From NCBI GenBank assembly GCA_037127585.1, contig JBAXYB010000152.1, positions 1-6,125 of the forward strand: a stretch of 6,125 nucleotides of DNA, given 5' to 3'. Made by a program: the position numbers and the translations under genes. This DNA is from CAINDI01 sp037127585 (lineage in GTDB: Bacteria > Verrucomicrobiota > Verrucomicrobiia > Palsa-1439). This document shows, piece by piece, positions 1 to 6,125 of this stretch (within the stretch, counting starts at the first letter, position 1; every line of letters starts with the position of its first letter). The notes below the pieces were generated by a model. It saw only the letters and a program-made list of their open reading frames with translations, made no database searches and was not told the DNA's origin.

Positions 1-2505
1 GTGCAGTCGGTCGCGGTGCGATTGATCGTGGAGCGGGAGCGGGAGATCCGGGCGTTTAAGTGTCAGGAGTATTGGTCGATTGAAGCGGCGTTGCGGAAGC
101 TGGCGGCGAAGTTGCCGGCGCCGGTGATGAAGCGGTTGGCGAAGACGGACGAAGAGGACGCGACGGCGAAGCAACCGTTACCGGCGGATTCGTTTTTGGC
201 GAAGTTGCACAAGATTGCCGGCGAGAAGTTTTGGATTGGCAGCGAACCGTTAGCGGACGCGATTCTCGATGAGTTGCAGACCGCCGCGTGGACGGTCGCC
301 AAACTCGATCAGCAATCGCGGAAGCGGTATGCCGCGCCGCCGTTCATCACGAGCACGCTCCAGCAGGCCGCGTCGAGTGCGTTGCGGATGTCGCCGGACC
401 AGTCGATGCGCGTGGCGCAGCAGCTTTACGAAGGCATGGAAGTGGGCGAAGAGGGGGCGGTCGGTCTCATTACCTACATGCGTACCGACTCGGTCAACGT
501 CTCGCGCGAGGCGCAGGCGGAGACGCTGAAGTTTATCGTCGATAAATTTGGCAAGGAATACGCGCCGGAGAAACCGAACTTCTACCGGAGCAAGGGCGGC
601 GCGCAGGAAGCGCATGAAGCGATTCGTCCGACGAGCGTGCATCGCACGCCGGAGAGCGTGGCCCGGTATCTCGATGACCGCCAACTCGCGCTATATAAGG
701 TGATCTGGCGGCGGTTTGTGGCGAGTCAGATGGCGCCGGCGGAGATGTTGGTGAAATCGGTGGAAATCATCGCCCACACGCAACGCCGGCATGATCTGCA
801 GGCGCTCGGCGGAACGGTTCATCCGGATGATGCCGGGAAGAAGTTGGTGGTTAGCGATGCGCCTTACCGGGATTACACGTTTCGGATTTCGGGAACGGAG
901 ATTACCTTTCCGGGGTTTTTGAAAGTTTATGGCGTGGACGAAGGCGACGAAGATAAACGTGCCGACGATGATGCCAATCAACGCGTACCGGCGTTGGCGA
1001 TGAATGAGAAAGTGCATTTGGCCGAGCTGCGGCCCGAACAACATTTCACCATCCCGCCACCCCGGTACTCTGAGGCGACGTTGATCAAGGCGCTTGAAGA
1101 GTTGGGGATCGGTCGCCCGAGTACGTACGCGCCGACGATGAAGACGATTCTCGACCGGAAATACGTCGAGAAAGAGAAAAACAAACTCAAGCCGACCGAC
1201 ATCGGCGAACAGGCGAACGATCTTTTGGTGAAAACGTTTCCGCATCTGCTCGATGTGAAGTTCACGGCACAGATGGAGGAGAACCTCGACGAAGTGGAAG
1301 AGGGGAAGGTCGAGTGGCATGAGTTGTTGCAAAGGTTCTATGATGATTTCAAGCCGGCGCTGGATGCGGCCTTGGAGCAGAAGAAGACGGCGACCGGTCT
1401 GAAATGTCCGGAATGTAAGAAGGGTCATTTGGATATTACGGAGGGCCGCCGGGGGGAATACCTGACGTGCTCGAAATATCCCAAGTGCAAATTCTCGAGT
1501 GATTTCTCGCGCGAGGACGGTGACATTCAGATCGTGGAAGCCGAGAAGACCGGCGTGGTATGTGAGAAGTGCGGCTCGGAAATGGTGTTGCGGATGGGCA
1601 AACAGGGCGAATTTTTGGCCTGCTCGAAATACCCGAAGTGCAAGACGGCGATGAATTTCACGCGCGACACGGACAATAAGATTGTCCCGCAATTGGCGGT
1701 GGATACCGGCATTGTCTGCAAGAAGTGCGGCAAGCCGATGGGGCTGAAGAAAGGTCGCAATGGCGAGTTCTTGGCGTGCTCCGGTTATCCCGATTGCAAG
1801 AGCACGATGAACTTTACGCGCGACGAGCAAGGCGTCTACAAAGCCGACCTTGGCGCGGAGACCGGTGTGACTTGCAGCAAATGCACCAGCCCGATGGTGA
1901 TCAAACGGGGCCGGCGCGGTGAATTCTTGGCGTGCAGCGCGTACCCCGAATGCCGGAACGCGATGCCGTTCGAGCGTGGGCCGGACGGCAAAGTCATTCC
2001 GAAGCCGAAAGCGGAGATTGTGTTGCCGGAGGCGGTGGCGAAATTTATTGCGGCGGCGAAGTGCGACAAATGCAGCAAACCGATGACGCTGAAACAATCG
2101 TTTGGGCGTTTCTTCCTCGCGTGTTCCGGTTATCCGAAATGCAAATCCTCCGGTAAGTTTCCGCCGGACATCGCCGAAGCGCTCAAAGCCGTGACGCCGA
2201 AACGCGAACCGAAAGCCGCACCGGTGTTGACGGAACACAAGTGCGACAAATGCGGTGCGCCGATGGCGCTGCGCTCGAGCGCGCGCGGACAGTTCCTCGG
2301 TTGCTCGGCGTATCCGAAATGCAAAAATGCCAAGCCGATGCCGGGCGGAGAAGCCCCGGCTCCCGCTCCCGCACCGGTGACGACCGATGAGAAATGCGAG
2401 AAGTGCGGCAAACCGATGGCGCGGCGTAAAGGCAAGTTTGGTGAATTCCTGGGCTGCACCGGTTACCCGAAGTGCAAAAATCTCAAGAAACTCGAACCGG
2501 CGTAG
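1..2505 (+). CDS. topA: DNA topoisomerase I (type IA), 5'-truncated, with seven C-terminal zinc ribbons
   Basis: Type IA topoisomerase that relaxes negative supercoils by transient single-strand cleavage through a 5'-phosphotyrosine. The visible 834 residues begin inside the protein (QSVAVRLIVERERE is a conserved internal TopA motif), so the GTG at 1 is not the start; the Mg-binding TOPRIM domain and roughly 150 residues lie upstream of the window. Seen: the active-site motif GLITYMRTDS with the catalytic Tyr at residue 159 and the following Arg at 161; QEAHEAIRPT (residues 202-211); the GIGRPSTYA motif (369-377); FTAQMEENLDEVEEG (421-435). Residues 469-825 hold seven C4 zinc ribbons of the topoisomerase type, all with four cysteines. 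An extra segment of about 30 residues (around 258-288) lies just before TFRISGTEITFPGF relative to the E. coli and B. subtilis proteins as I remember them. The 3' end overlaps xerC by 34 bases. Identity is certain; only the N-terminus is missing. Confidence 0.97.
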   Translation: MQSVAVRLIVEREREIRAFKCQEYWSIEAALRKLAAKLPAPVMKRLAKTDEEDATAKQPLPADSFLAKLHKIAGEKFWIGSEPLADAILDELQTAAWTVAKLDQQSRKRYAAPPFITSTLQQAASSALRMSPDQSMRVAQQLYEGMEVGEEGAVGLITYMRTDSVNVSREAQAETLKFIVDKFGKEYAPEKPNFYRSKGGAQEAHEAIRPTSVHRTPESVARYLDDRQLALYKVIWRRFVASQMAPAEMLVKSVEIIAHTQRRHDLQALGGTVHPDDAGKKLVVSDAPYRDYTFRISGTEITFPGFLKVYGVDEGDEDKRADDDANQRVPALAMNEKVHLAELRPEQHFTIPPPRYSEATLIKALEELGIGRPSTYAPTMKTILDRKYVEKEKNKLKPTDIGEQANDLLVKTFPHLLDVKFTAQMEENLDEVEEGKVEWHELLQRFYDDFKPALDAALEQKKTATGLKCPECKKGHLDITEGRRGEYLTCSKYPKCKFSSDFSREDGDIQIVEAEKTGVVCEKCGSEMVLRMGKQGEFLACSKYPKCKTAMNFTRDTDNKIVPQLAVDTGIVCKKCGKPMGLKKGRNGEFLACSGYPDCKSTMNFTRDEQGVYKADLGAETGVTCSKCTSPMVIKRGRRGEFLACSAYPECRNAMPFERGPDGKVIPKPKAEIVLPEAVAKFIAAAKCDKCSKPMTLKQSFGRFFLACSGYPKCKSSGKFPPDIAEALKAVTPKREPKAAPVLTEHKCDKCGAPMALRSSARGQFLGCSAYPKCKNAKPMPGGEAPAPAPAPVTTDEKCEKCGKPMARRKGKFGEFLGCTGYPKCKNLKKLEPA
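786..836 (+). repeat. Imperfect inverted repeat within topA
   Basis: The arm ccggcatgatc (786-796) is complementary to gatgatgccgg (826-836) except for one G/G mismatch (793 against 829); the loop is 29 bases. It lies in the part of topA that codes for residues 262-279, inside a segment that looks like an insertion compared with well-known TopA proteins. It could be the remnant of a palindromic element inserted in frame, or chance complementarity in GC-rich coding DNA. The arms were found by eye and no significance test was run. Confidence 0.5.
1405..2475 (+). repeat. Coding array of seven topoisomerase-type C4 zinc ribbons
   Basis: This part of topA encodes seven ribbons of pattern C-x2-C, 16-17 residues, C-x5-C. 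First cysteines are at window residues 469, 521, 573, 625, 688, 748 and 799. The first four are spaced by exactly 52 residues (156 bases); the later intervals are 63, 60 and 51. Ribbons 1-4 share a linker of the type (M)NFTRD/DFSRED before the next CxxC, whereas linkers after ribbons 4, 5 and 6 differ in length and are rich in Pro, Ala and Lys. In E. coli TopA the equivalent domains bind single-stranded DNA and RNA polymerase; the same DNA-binding role is inferred here. The regular spacing suggests growth by tandem duplication of a 52-residue unit followed by divergence. Confidence 0.93.
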
Positions 2506-3395
2506 CCGATGGGCTAATCGACGGGTTCATCGATTACCTGCGCGCAGAACGCGACGCTTCGCCGTTGACATTGCGCAATTACTCCGCGGAACTCCTGGCG
2601 TTTCAATCCTGGAAGACGATCGCATGGACGACTGTCGATGCCTTTCATTTGCGCGGCTACCTCGTGCATTTGAACGAACGGAAGTATGACCGGGCAACAA
2701 TCCATCTGAAGATGTCGGCGCTGCGGAGTTTTTTCCGCTGGCTGGTGCGGACGGAGCGGATGAAGCAAAACCCGGTGGTCGGTCTGACGTTGCCGAAGAA
2801 GGCGCGGAAGCTGCCGAAGTTTTTGACGATTCAACAGATTGAAGCGTTGCTGAATTCGCCGCTTCAGCCGGGCGGCTCGGCGGGAGCCTCGCCCTCCCGG
2901 GACTTTTCCGCTTGGCGCGATAAGGCGATTCTGGAAACGCTTTACAGCGGTGGGTTGCGGATCCATGAGCTGACCGGGTTGAACGATGATGATCTCGATT
3001 TACTCGGGGAAGTTGTGCGGGTGCGCGGGAAGGGGAAGAAGGAACGGCTATCACCGCTGGGCGCGCCATGTGTCGAGACGGTCCGGAAATATTTAGAACT
3101 CCGGCAACGGAGCGCGCGGGGGCCGCTGTTCGTGAATAAGTTTGGGGGCCGGCTGACGCCGCGGAGTGTGCAGCGGATGTTGAAGAAGTATTTGATCGCG
3201 GTGGGGCTCGATCCGTCGCTGACGCCACATAAGCTCCGACATTCGTTCGCGACGCATATGCTGGATGCCGGGGCGGATTTGCGGAGCGTGCAGGAGTTGC
3301 TCGGGCACGCCAATCTATCGACGACGCAGATTTACACGCACATCACGCCGGAGCGCCTTAAGAAAGTTTATGAGAAGGCGCATCCGCGGGCGTGA
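2472..3395 (+). CDS. xerC: Tyrosine recombinase XerC (chromosome dimer resolution)
   Basis: Site-specific recombinase of the XerC/XerD family, which acts at dif with its partner to resolve chromosome dimers before cell division. The 307 residues comprise an N-terminal core-binding SAM-like domain (about 16-103, with DYLRAERDASPLTLRNY and LSALRSFF-like MSALRSFFRWL) and a C-terminal catalytic domain (about 115-300). All catalytic residues are visible: Arg163 (SGGLRIHEL), Lys187 (RGKGKKER), His253 and Arg256 (HKLRHSFATHML), His279 (LLGHANLSTTQIYTH) and nucleophile Tyr288. The end, ERLKKVYEKAHPRA, is XerC-like. The GTG at 2472 is chosen because it gives a normal N-terminus; the next plausible in-frame start (TTG at 2565) would cut the first helix. 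No Shine-Dalgarno sequence is evident, and the start overlaps topA by 34 bases, so translational coupling is likely. An insertion of about 11 residues (132-143) precedes the WRDKAIL helix. XerC rather than XerD or an element integrase is inferred from sequence style and the topA neighbour. Confidence 0.93.
   Translation: MQKSQETRTGVADGLIDGFIDYLRAERDASPLTLRNYSAELLAFQSWKTIAWTTVDAFHLRGYLVHLNERKYDRATIHLKMSALRSFFRWLVRTERMKQNPVVGLTLPKKARKLPKFLTIQQIEALLNSPLQPGGSAGASPSRDFSAWRDKAILETLYSGGLRIHELTGLNDDDLDLLGEVVRVRGKGKKERLSPLGAPCVETVRKYLELRQRSARGPLFVNKFGGRLTPRSVQRMLKKYLIAVGLDPSLTPHKLRHSFATHMLDAGADLRSVQELLGHANLSTTQIYTHITPERLKKVYEKAHPRA
2865..2903 (+). repeat. Probable dispersed GC-rich palindromic repeat inserted in frame in xerC
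   Basis: This segment codes for QPGGSAGASPSRD, in a place where XerC proteins normally run directly from the LL-x-(S/D) helix into the RDKAIL helix. It is rich in nested inverted repeats: cgggag (2881-2886) with ctcccg (2894-2899); ggctc (2874-2878) with gagcc (2884-2888); ccggg (2868-2872) with cccgg (2896-2900). From memory, GGSAGASPSR and its reverse-strand readings (EGEAPAEP, GRARLPPSR) recur in many unrelated proteins and intergenic regions of Verrucomicrobiota, so I infer a mobile or amplified short repeat that has been absorbed into the reading frame. The repeat family assignment is recollection, not a search result. Confidence 0.6.
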
Positions 3396-6125
3396 TTACG
3401 GCAGGACCCGGGCGCGGTAGAAGCGTTGCGGTGTGTTCGTGACGCCTTGTTCGGTGATGCCGTCGGTAGAGGTGAACGCGGTGCCGAAGAAGATTTGCTG
3501 CCATGTGCCGCCGACGAGATTCGTGCTGGCTTCGACGGCGTAATTCTTGCCGGGGACGGAGGTCCAATCGACGTCCACGTTGCCGTTCTGGTAAGCGATG
3601 TTGGTGATTTTCAGGACGGAGTTCGGGTCGTTGGGATTGGTGCCGGCGAGGTATTCCTGCAAGTTCGTCATGCCGTCACGATCTTTGTCGCCGTCCGCGC
3701 CGTTGTCGCCGGTGGCGGAATTTGGGTTGAGGCTGTTGGCGGTTTCCCACGCATCCGGGAGGCCATCGCCGTCTTTGTCTGGATTGAGCGGGTCCGGGAT
3801 GCCGGCGGCGTTGTAGTTGACGGCGGGGACGGATTTGTCGATGAGGCGGAGGTACTGGGCTTGTTGGCCGGCGAAGTTATTGCCATTCAGGCCGACGAAA
3901 ATCCCGTTGTTGATGAGCTCGGTGCCGGTCTTGTCGGGACTCCAGATTTGCGTTGTCGGATTGGTGCTCATGAGGTCGACGATGTTGTAGTTATGACTGG
4001 CGGTGATGCCGAAATAGTTTTGGCCGTTCGGGGCGGTGACATTGAGCGAGTAGGTTTGGAGCCGGTTGGAGCTGGCGGCGTAGTTATTGTTGACGAACGC
4101 GAAGACGACATCTTGCGAGGCGACGGGGATGCCGGGCAGGATGAGCTTCGCGACGGCGAAGATGTCGGCGTCGTAGCCGCCACCGACTTGCTTGTTGAGG
4201 AAGTAATTCTGTTGGCCGCGCAAGGCGATGGAGTTGGCGCGTGCAGTATTGATGCGTTGATAGGCGTTTACCAAGGGCGTTTTCCAACTTGAGAACAGGC
4301 CGTTCCAGACGCCAGCGGCTTGGTTATAGCGTTTGAAGTTGGGGATCGATTTGCCGAAGTTGCTTTCGTAGCGGGCAAAGTTGTTGGCGGCGCTGATGCT
4401 GCGGTTGCTGTAGGTGGCGGCATCGTTTTGGAGGCCGGCTTCCTGGCCGTTGAAGAGCAGTGGCACGCCATCCATCGCGCCGAGGATCGCGTAACCGTAG
4501 AGGATGCGCCACTGTTGGTCGTGCGGCAAGAGTTCGTCATGGCCGGTGAGGTTAAGCAGGATGGGGCAGAGGTCGTAGGCGTTGCGACGACTCTCGAAAG
4601 CGGTGAATGTGGGCGCAGTGGTGGAGTTGGCAGCCGGATAGTTGAAGTAGCTGAAGAACTGGTCGCGCCAGTAGAAGATCATGTTTTCGTTGAGCACGTC
4701 AAACTGCCGGGCGGACCGGAAACTCAGGCCATGCCGGTTGCTGCCGTTGACCGTCCGGTAGCCGTCGAGCGATTCCGCCATGAAGACGAAATCCCATTTG
4801 GTCGCGCGGGTTTTGTTGATGGTGTATTCCCAAAACTGTGACGGCAGGCCTTGGGCGAAATCGCAACGCAGGCCGGCAATGCCGACGGTTGGTTGAACGG
4901 ATTTCGGCGTGCCGGCAGGGCACCCGGTCTTGCCGAGCCAGTAGAGGGTATAGTTTGCGAAATACTGCCAGAGTTCCCGGTGATAGGCGTCGAGCGGCTG
5001 GAGCACGTCGCGCTCGGAGAGGAAATTGTCTTTTTGGTCGTCGGACTGCGTGGTGACGAGGGTGTCGTATTTGCCGAAGTTGAAGTCGGCGACGTCGGAC
5101 CATTTGCCGAAGTCATTCCGGTCGGGCGCGACGGCGATGTCGGTGGTGGAGGAGTTGAGGTAGAAGGACGCGTGTTGGCTGTAATCGCCGGACTTGGAGT
5201 ACCACTGCGGCCGCAAGTCGCGGATGTAGCCGGTCGGGCTGGTCGCCCACGACGGGAACATCTGCTGGGCCACGTCGCCGACTTCGCAGTCCCAGGCGCT
5301 GTGGTTGAAGGTGCCGTCGAGCATGGTGCCGACGCCGACTTTTTGCATGGCGGCGACAAAGTTCTGGAACTCGGTCATCGCTTGTGAGGTCGTGGCGGGG
5401 TTGCCGAGGACGTTGTTGACTTGCCAGTAATTTTTGACGGCGTATGGGCTGCCGGGGTCGAACGGCCCGCCGGTCGCGGGGTCGGTCTGGCGATTGTCGG
5501 AGCCGATGGGGTGTATCGGTTGCAGCCAAATCATGTTCACGCCGAGATTTTTGAAGTAGTTCGTGTTGATGGTGTCAGGCCGGTCGGTGTTGATCGAGTA
5601 CATGTCGGACAACGTGCTGCGGCCATAGAACGTGTCGTTGGTGGCTTCGGCGATCATGGGGTTGAGTTCGTACATCCGCAGGTTGAGCGCCTTCGTGGGG
5701 GAGACGACGACGCTGCAATCCCGGCGCAGGCCGTTGTCGGTGTAGTAGTAGGTCTTGCCGGCGACGGTGTAGCGGGCGTTGAGCCGGTAGACTCCGCAGC
5801 GGTTGACCGGCACGGTCACGCTATACTGGCCGCCGCCGATGTTGGTCATGGGGTAGGCCCGGTAATACGTGGAGGGGCTGGTCGTGGTGACGGTGGCGGG
5901 ATCTTCGTCGCCGGGAAGGACGGCGAAGTCGCGGCGGTTGAGGTTGGAGAAGAGCTCGACGTTGGAGACGCCGGCAATGTTGGGTTGGAGGATGACGGTG
6001 ATCGTGTTGCTTTCGCCCATCGACTCGTCGATGAAGAAGCGGCGGAGGTTGTAGTTGGCGTCGTTGGTATTGGCGGCGACGACGGTCCACATCTGGGGCT
6101 TGCCGGCGTCGAAGGTGCCGTCGAG
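3396..6125 (-). CDS. GH13 alpha-amylase-family glycoside hydrolase with C-terminal calcium-binding and tail domains, 5'-truncated
   Basis: Probably an exported enzyme cleaving alpha-glucosidic bonds in starch- or glycogen-like glucans. The frame is open to the right edge (window residues 1-11 read LDGTFDAGKPQ), so the Met codon at 6092-6090 is internal and the true start, with any signal peptide, is outside. Numbering from 6125, 909 residues are seen: a beta-rich N-terminal domain (about 40-142, possibly Ig-like or carbohydrate-binding), then the GH13 barrel (about 148-640) with region I MLDGTFNH (Asp270, Asn274, His275), region II GLRCDFAQG (Arg420, nucleophile Asp422), region III FMAESLDG (acid/base Glu451) and region IV LTGHDE (His529, Asp530), plus PLLFNGQEAG. 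A beta domain follows (about 655-765). Residues 776-836 carry acidic calcium-type loops (DKDGDGLPD, DKDRDGMTN); the last 70 residues form a beta-rich tail ending FYRARVLP. GH13 subfamily and substrate cannot be assigned. The long stretch between regions I and II (152 residues) implies an enlarged domain B. The promoter is outside the window. Confidence 0.93.
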   Translation of the reverse strand, partial: LDGTFDAGKPQMWTVVAANTNDANYNLRRFFIDESMGESNTITVILQPNIAGVSNVELFSNLNRRDFAVLPGDEDPATVTTTSPSTYYRAYPMTNIGGGQYSVTVPVNRCGVYRLNARYTVAGKTYYYTDNGLRRDCSVVVSPTKALNLRMYELNPMIAEATNDTFYGRSTLSDMYSINTDRPDTINTNYFKNLGVNMIWLQPIHPIGSDNRQTDPATGGPFDPGSPYAVKNYWQVNNVLGNPATTSQAMTEFQNFVAAMQKVGVGTMLDGTFNHSAWDCEVGDVAQQMFPSWATSPTGYIRDLRPQWYSKSGDYSQHASFYLNSSTTDIAVAPDRNDFGKWSDVADFNFGKYDTLVTTQSDDQKDNFLSERDVLQPLDAYHRELWQYFANYTLYWLGKTGCPAGTPKSVQPTVGIAGLRCDFAQGLPSQFWEYTINKTRATKWDFVFMAESLDGYRTVNGSNRHGLSFRSARQFDVLNENMIFYWRDQFFSYFNYPAANSTTAPTFTAFESRRNAYDLCPILLNLTGHDELLPHDQQWRILYGYAILGAMDGVPLLFNGQEAGLQNDAATYSNRSISAANNFARYESNFGKSIPNFKRYNQAAGVWNGLFSSWKTPLVNAYQRINTARANSIALRGQQNYFLNKQVGGGYDADIFAVAKLILPGIPVASQDVVFAFVNNNYAASSNRLQTYSLNVTAPNGQNYFGITASHNYNIVDLMSTNPTTQIWSPDKTGTELINNGIFVGLNGNNFAGQQAQYLRLIDKSVPAVNYNAAGIPDPLNPDKDGDGLPDAWETANSLNPNSATGDNGADGDKDRDGMTNLQEYLAGTNPNDPNSVLKITNIAYQNGNVDVDWTSVPGKNYAVEASTNLVGGTWQQIFFGTAFTSTDGITEQGVTNTPQRFYRARVLP

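Noticed and set aside
1..3. GTG at the first base as the topA start
   Set aside because: The translation begins in the middle of a conserved TopA motif and the TOPRIM domain is missing, so the gene continues upstream.
691..2238. 515-codon open frame on the minus strand opposite topA
   Set aside because: It is antisense to the unmistakable zinc-ribbon and core region of topA; composition rich in Arg, His, Phe and Leu is what the reverse complement of this GC-rich gene gives, and no domain is recognisable.
2527..3228. 233-codon minus-strand frame opposite xerC
   Set aside because: Ser/Arg/Pro/Ala-rich shadow of xerC, with no family resemblance.
2472..3395. The recombinase as integrase of a phage or genomic island
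   Set aside because: It has XerC-like length, motifs and C-terminus, overlaps topA, and no attachment site, tRNA or mobile-element gene is seen.
3384..3417. Possible terminator hairpin at the convergent junction (ccgcg 3384-3388 with cgcgg 3413-3417)
   Set aside because: Only five base pairs with a 24-base loop and no T-tract on either strand.
3426..4292. 288-codon open frame on the plus strand opposite the GH13 gene
   Set aside because: Low-complexity Gly/Val/Asp-rich translation with no motif, fully antisense to the well-supported hydrolase; an artefact of codon bias.
4345..5120. Recurrent tttgccgaag words in the GH13 gene
   Set aside because: They encode separate FGK tripeptides with the same codons at irregular spacing, and the flanks do not match.
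4724..5387. Overlapping long frames on both strands inside the GH13 gene (minus 4724-5359, plus 4851-5387)
   Set aside because: Low-complexity translations covering GH13 catalytic regions I and II; only the hydrolase frame has conserved motifs.
6090..6092. ATG as the start of the GH13 gene
   Set aside because: The frame stays open through the window edge with plausible protein sequence, and no signal peptide follows this Met, although the C-terminal module suggests export.

Overview
The window is coding almost from edge to edge and holds three genes: the 3' part of topA (DNA topoisomerase I), a complete xerC-type tyrosine recombinase gene on the same strand, and, converging on them from the other strand, most of a gene for a large GH13 (alpha-amylase family) glycoside hydrolase whose 5' end lies beyond the right edge. 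No RNA gene, CRISPR array, insertion sequence or intergenic stretch is present. The longest non-coding gap is zero bases.

Organism: a high-GC bacterium, most likely of the Verrucomicrobiota (Pedosphaera / Limisphaerales-like). This is inferred from three things. The hydrolase ends in a calcium-loop region (DKDGDGLPDAWE, then DGMTNLQEYLAGTNP) followed by a short beta-rich tail with W-x-SVPGKNY and ending FYRARVLP, a layout I know from secreted proteins of that phylum. TopA carries a long series of zinc ribbons. XerC contains an in-frame GGSAGASPSR peptide, which I recall as the translation of a dispersed repeat common in these genomes. None of this was checked against a database.

Layout: topA occupies 1-2505 (N-terminal TOPRIM part outside the window; seven complete four-cysteine zinc ribbons at the C-terminus). 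xerC runs 2472-3395, starting at a GTG inside the last topA zinc ribbon, so the two are probably co-transcribed and translationally coupled. The GH13 gene occupies 3396-6125 on the minus strand; its stop codon directly abuts the xerC stop codon.

Function: topA and xerC are housekeeping chromosome-topology genes (supercoil relaxation; chromosome dimer resolution) that are neighbours in many bacteria. The hydrolase is unrelated to them and is probably an exported alpha-glucan-degrading enzyme. I see no sign of a new multi-gene system. The most interesting signals are small: a repeat-derived insertion inside xerC, an inverted repeat in an extra segment of topA, the regular 52-residue zinc-ribbon array, and the zero-gap convergent gene junction.
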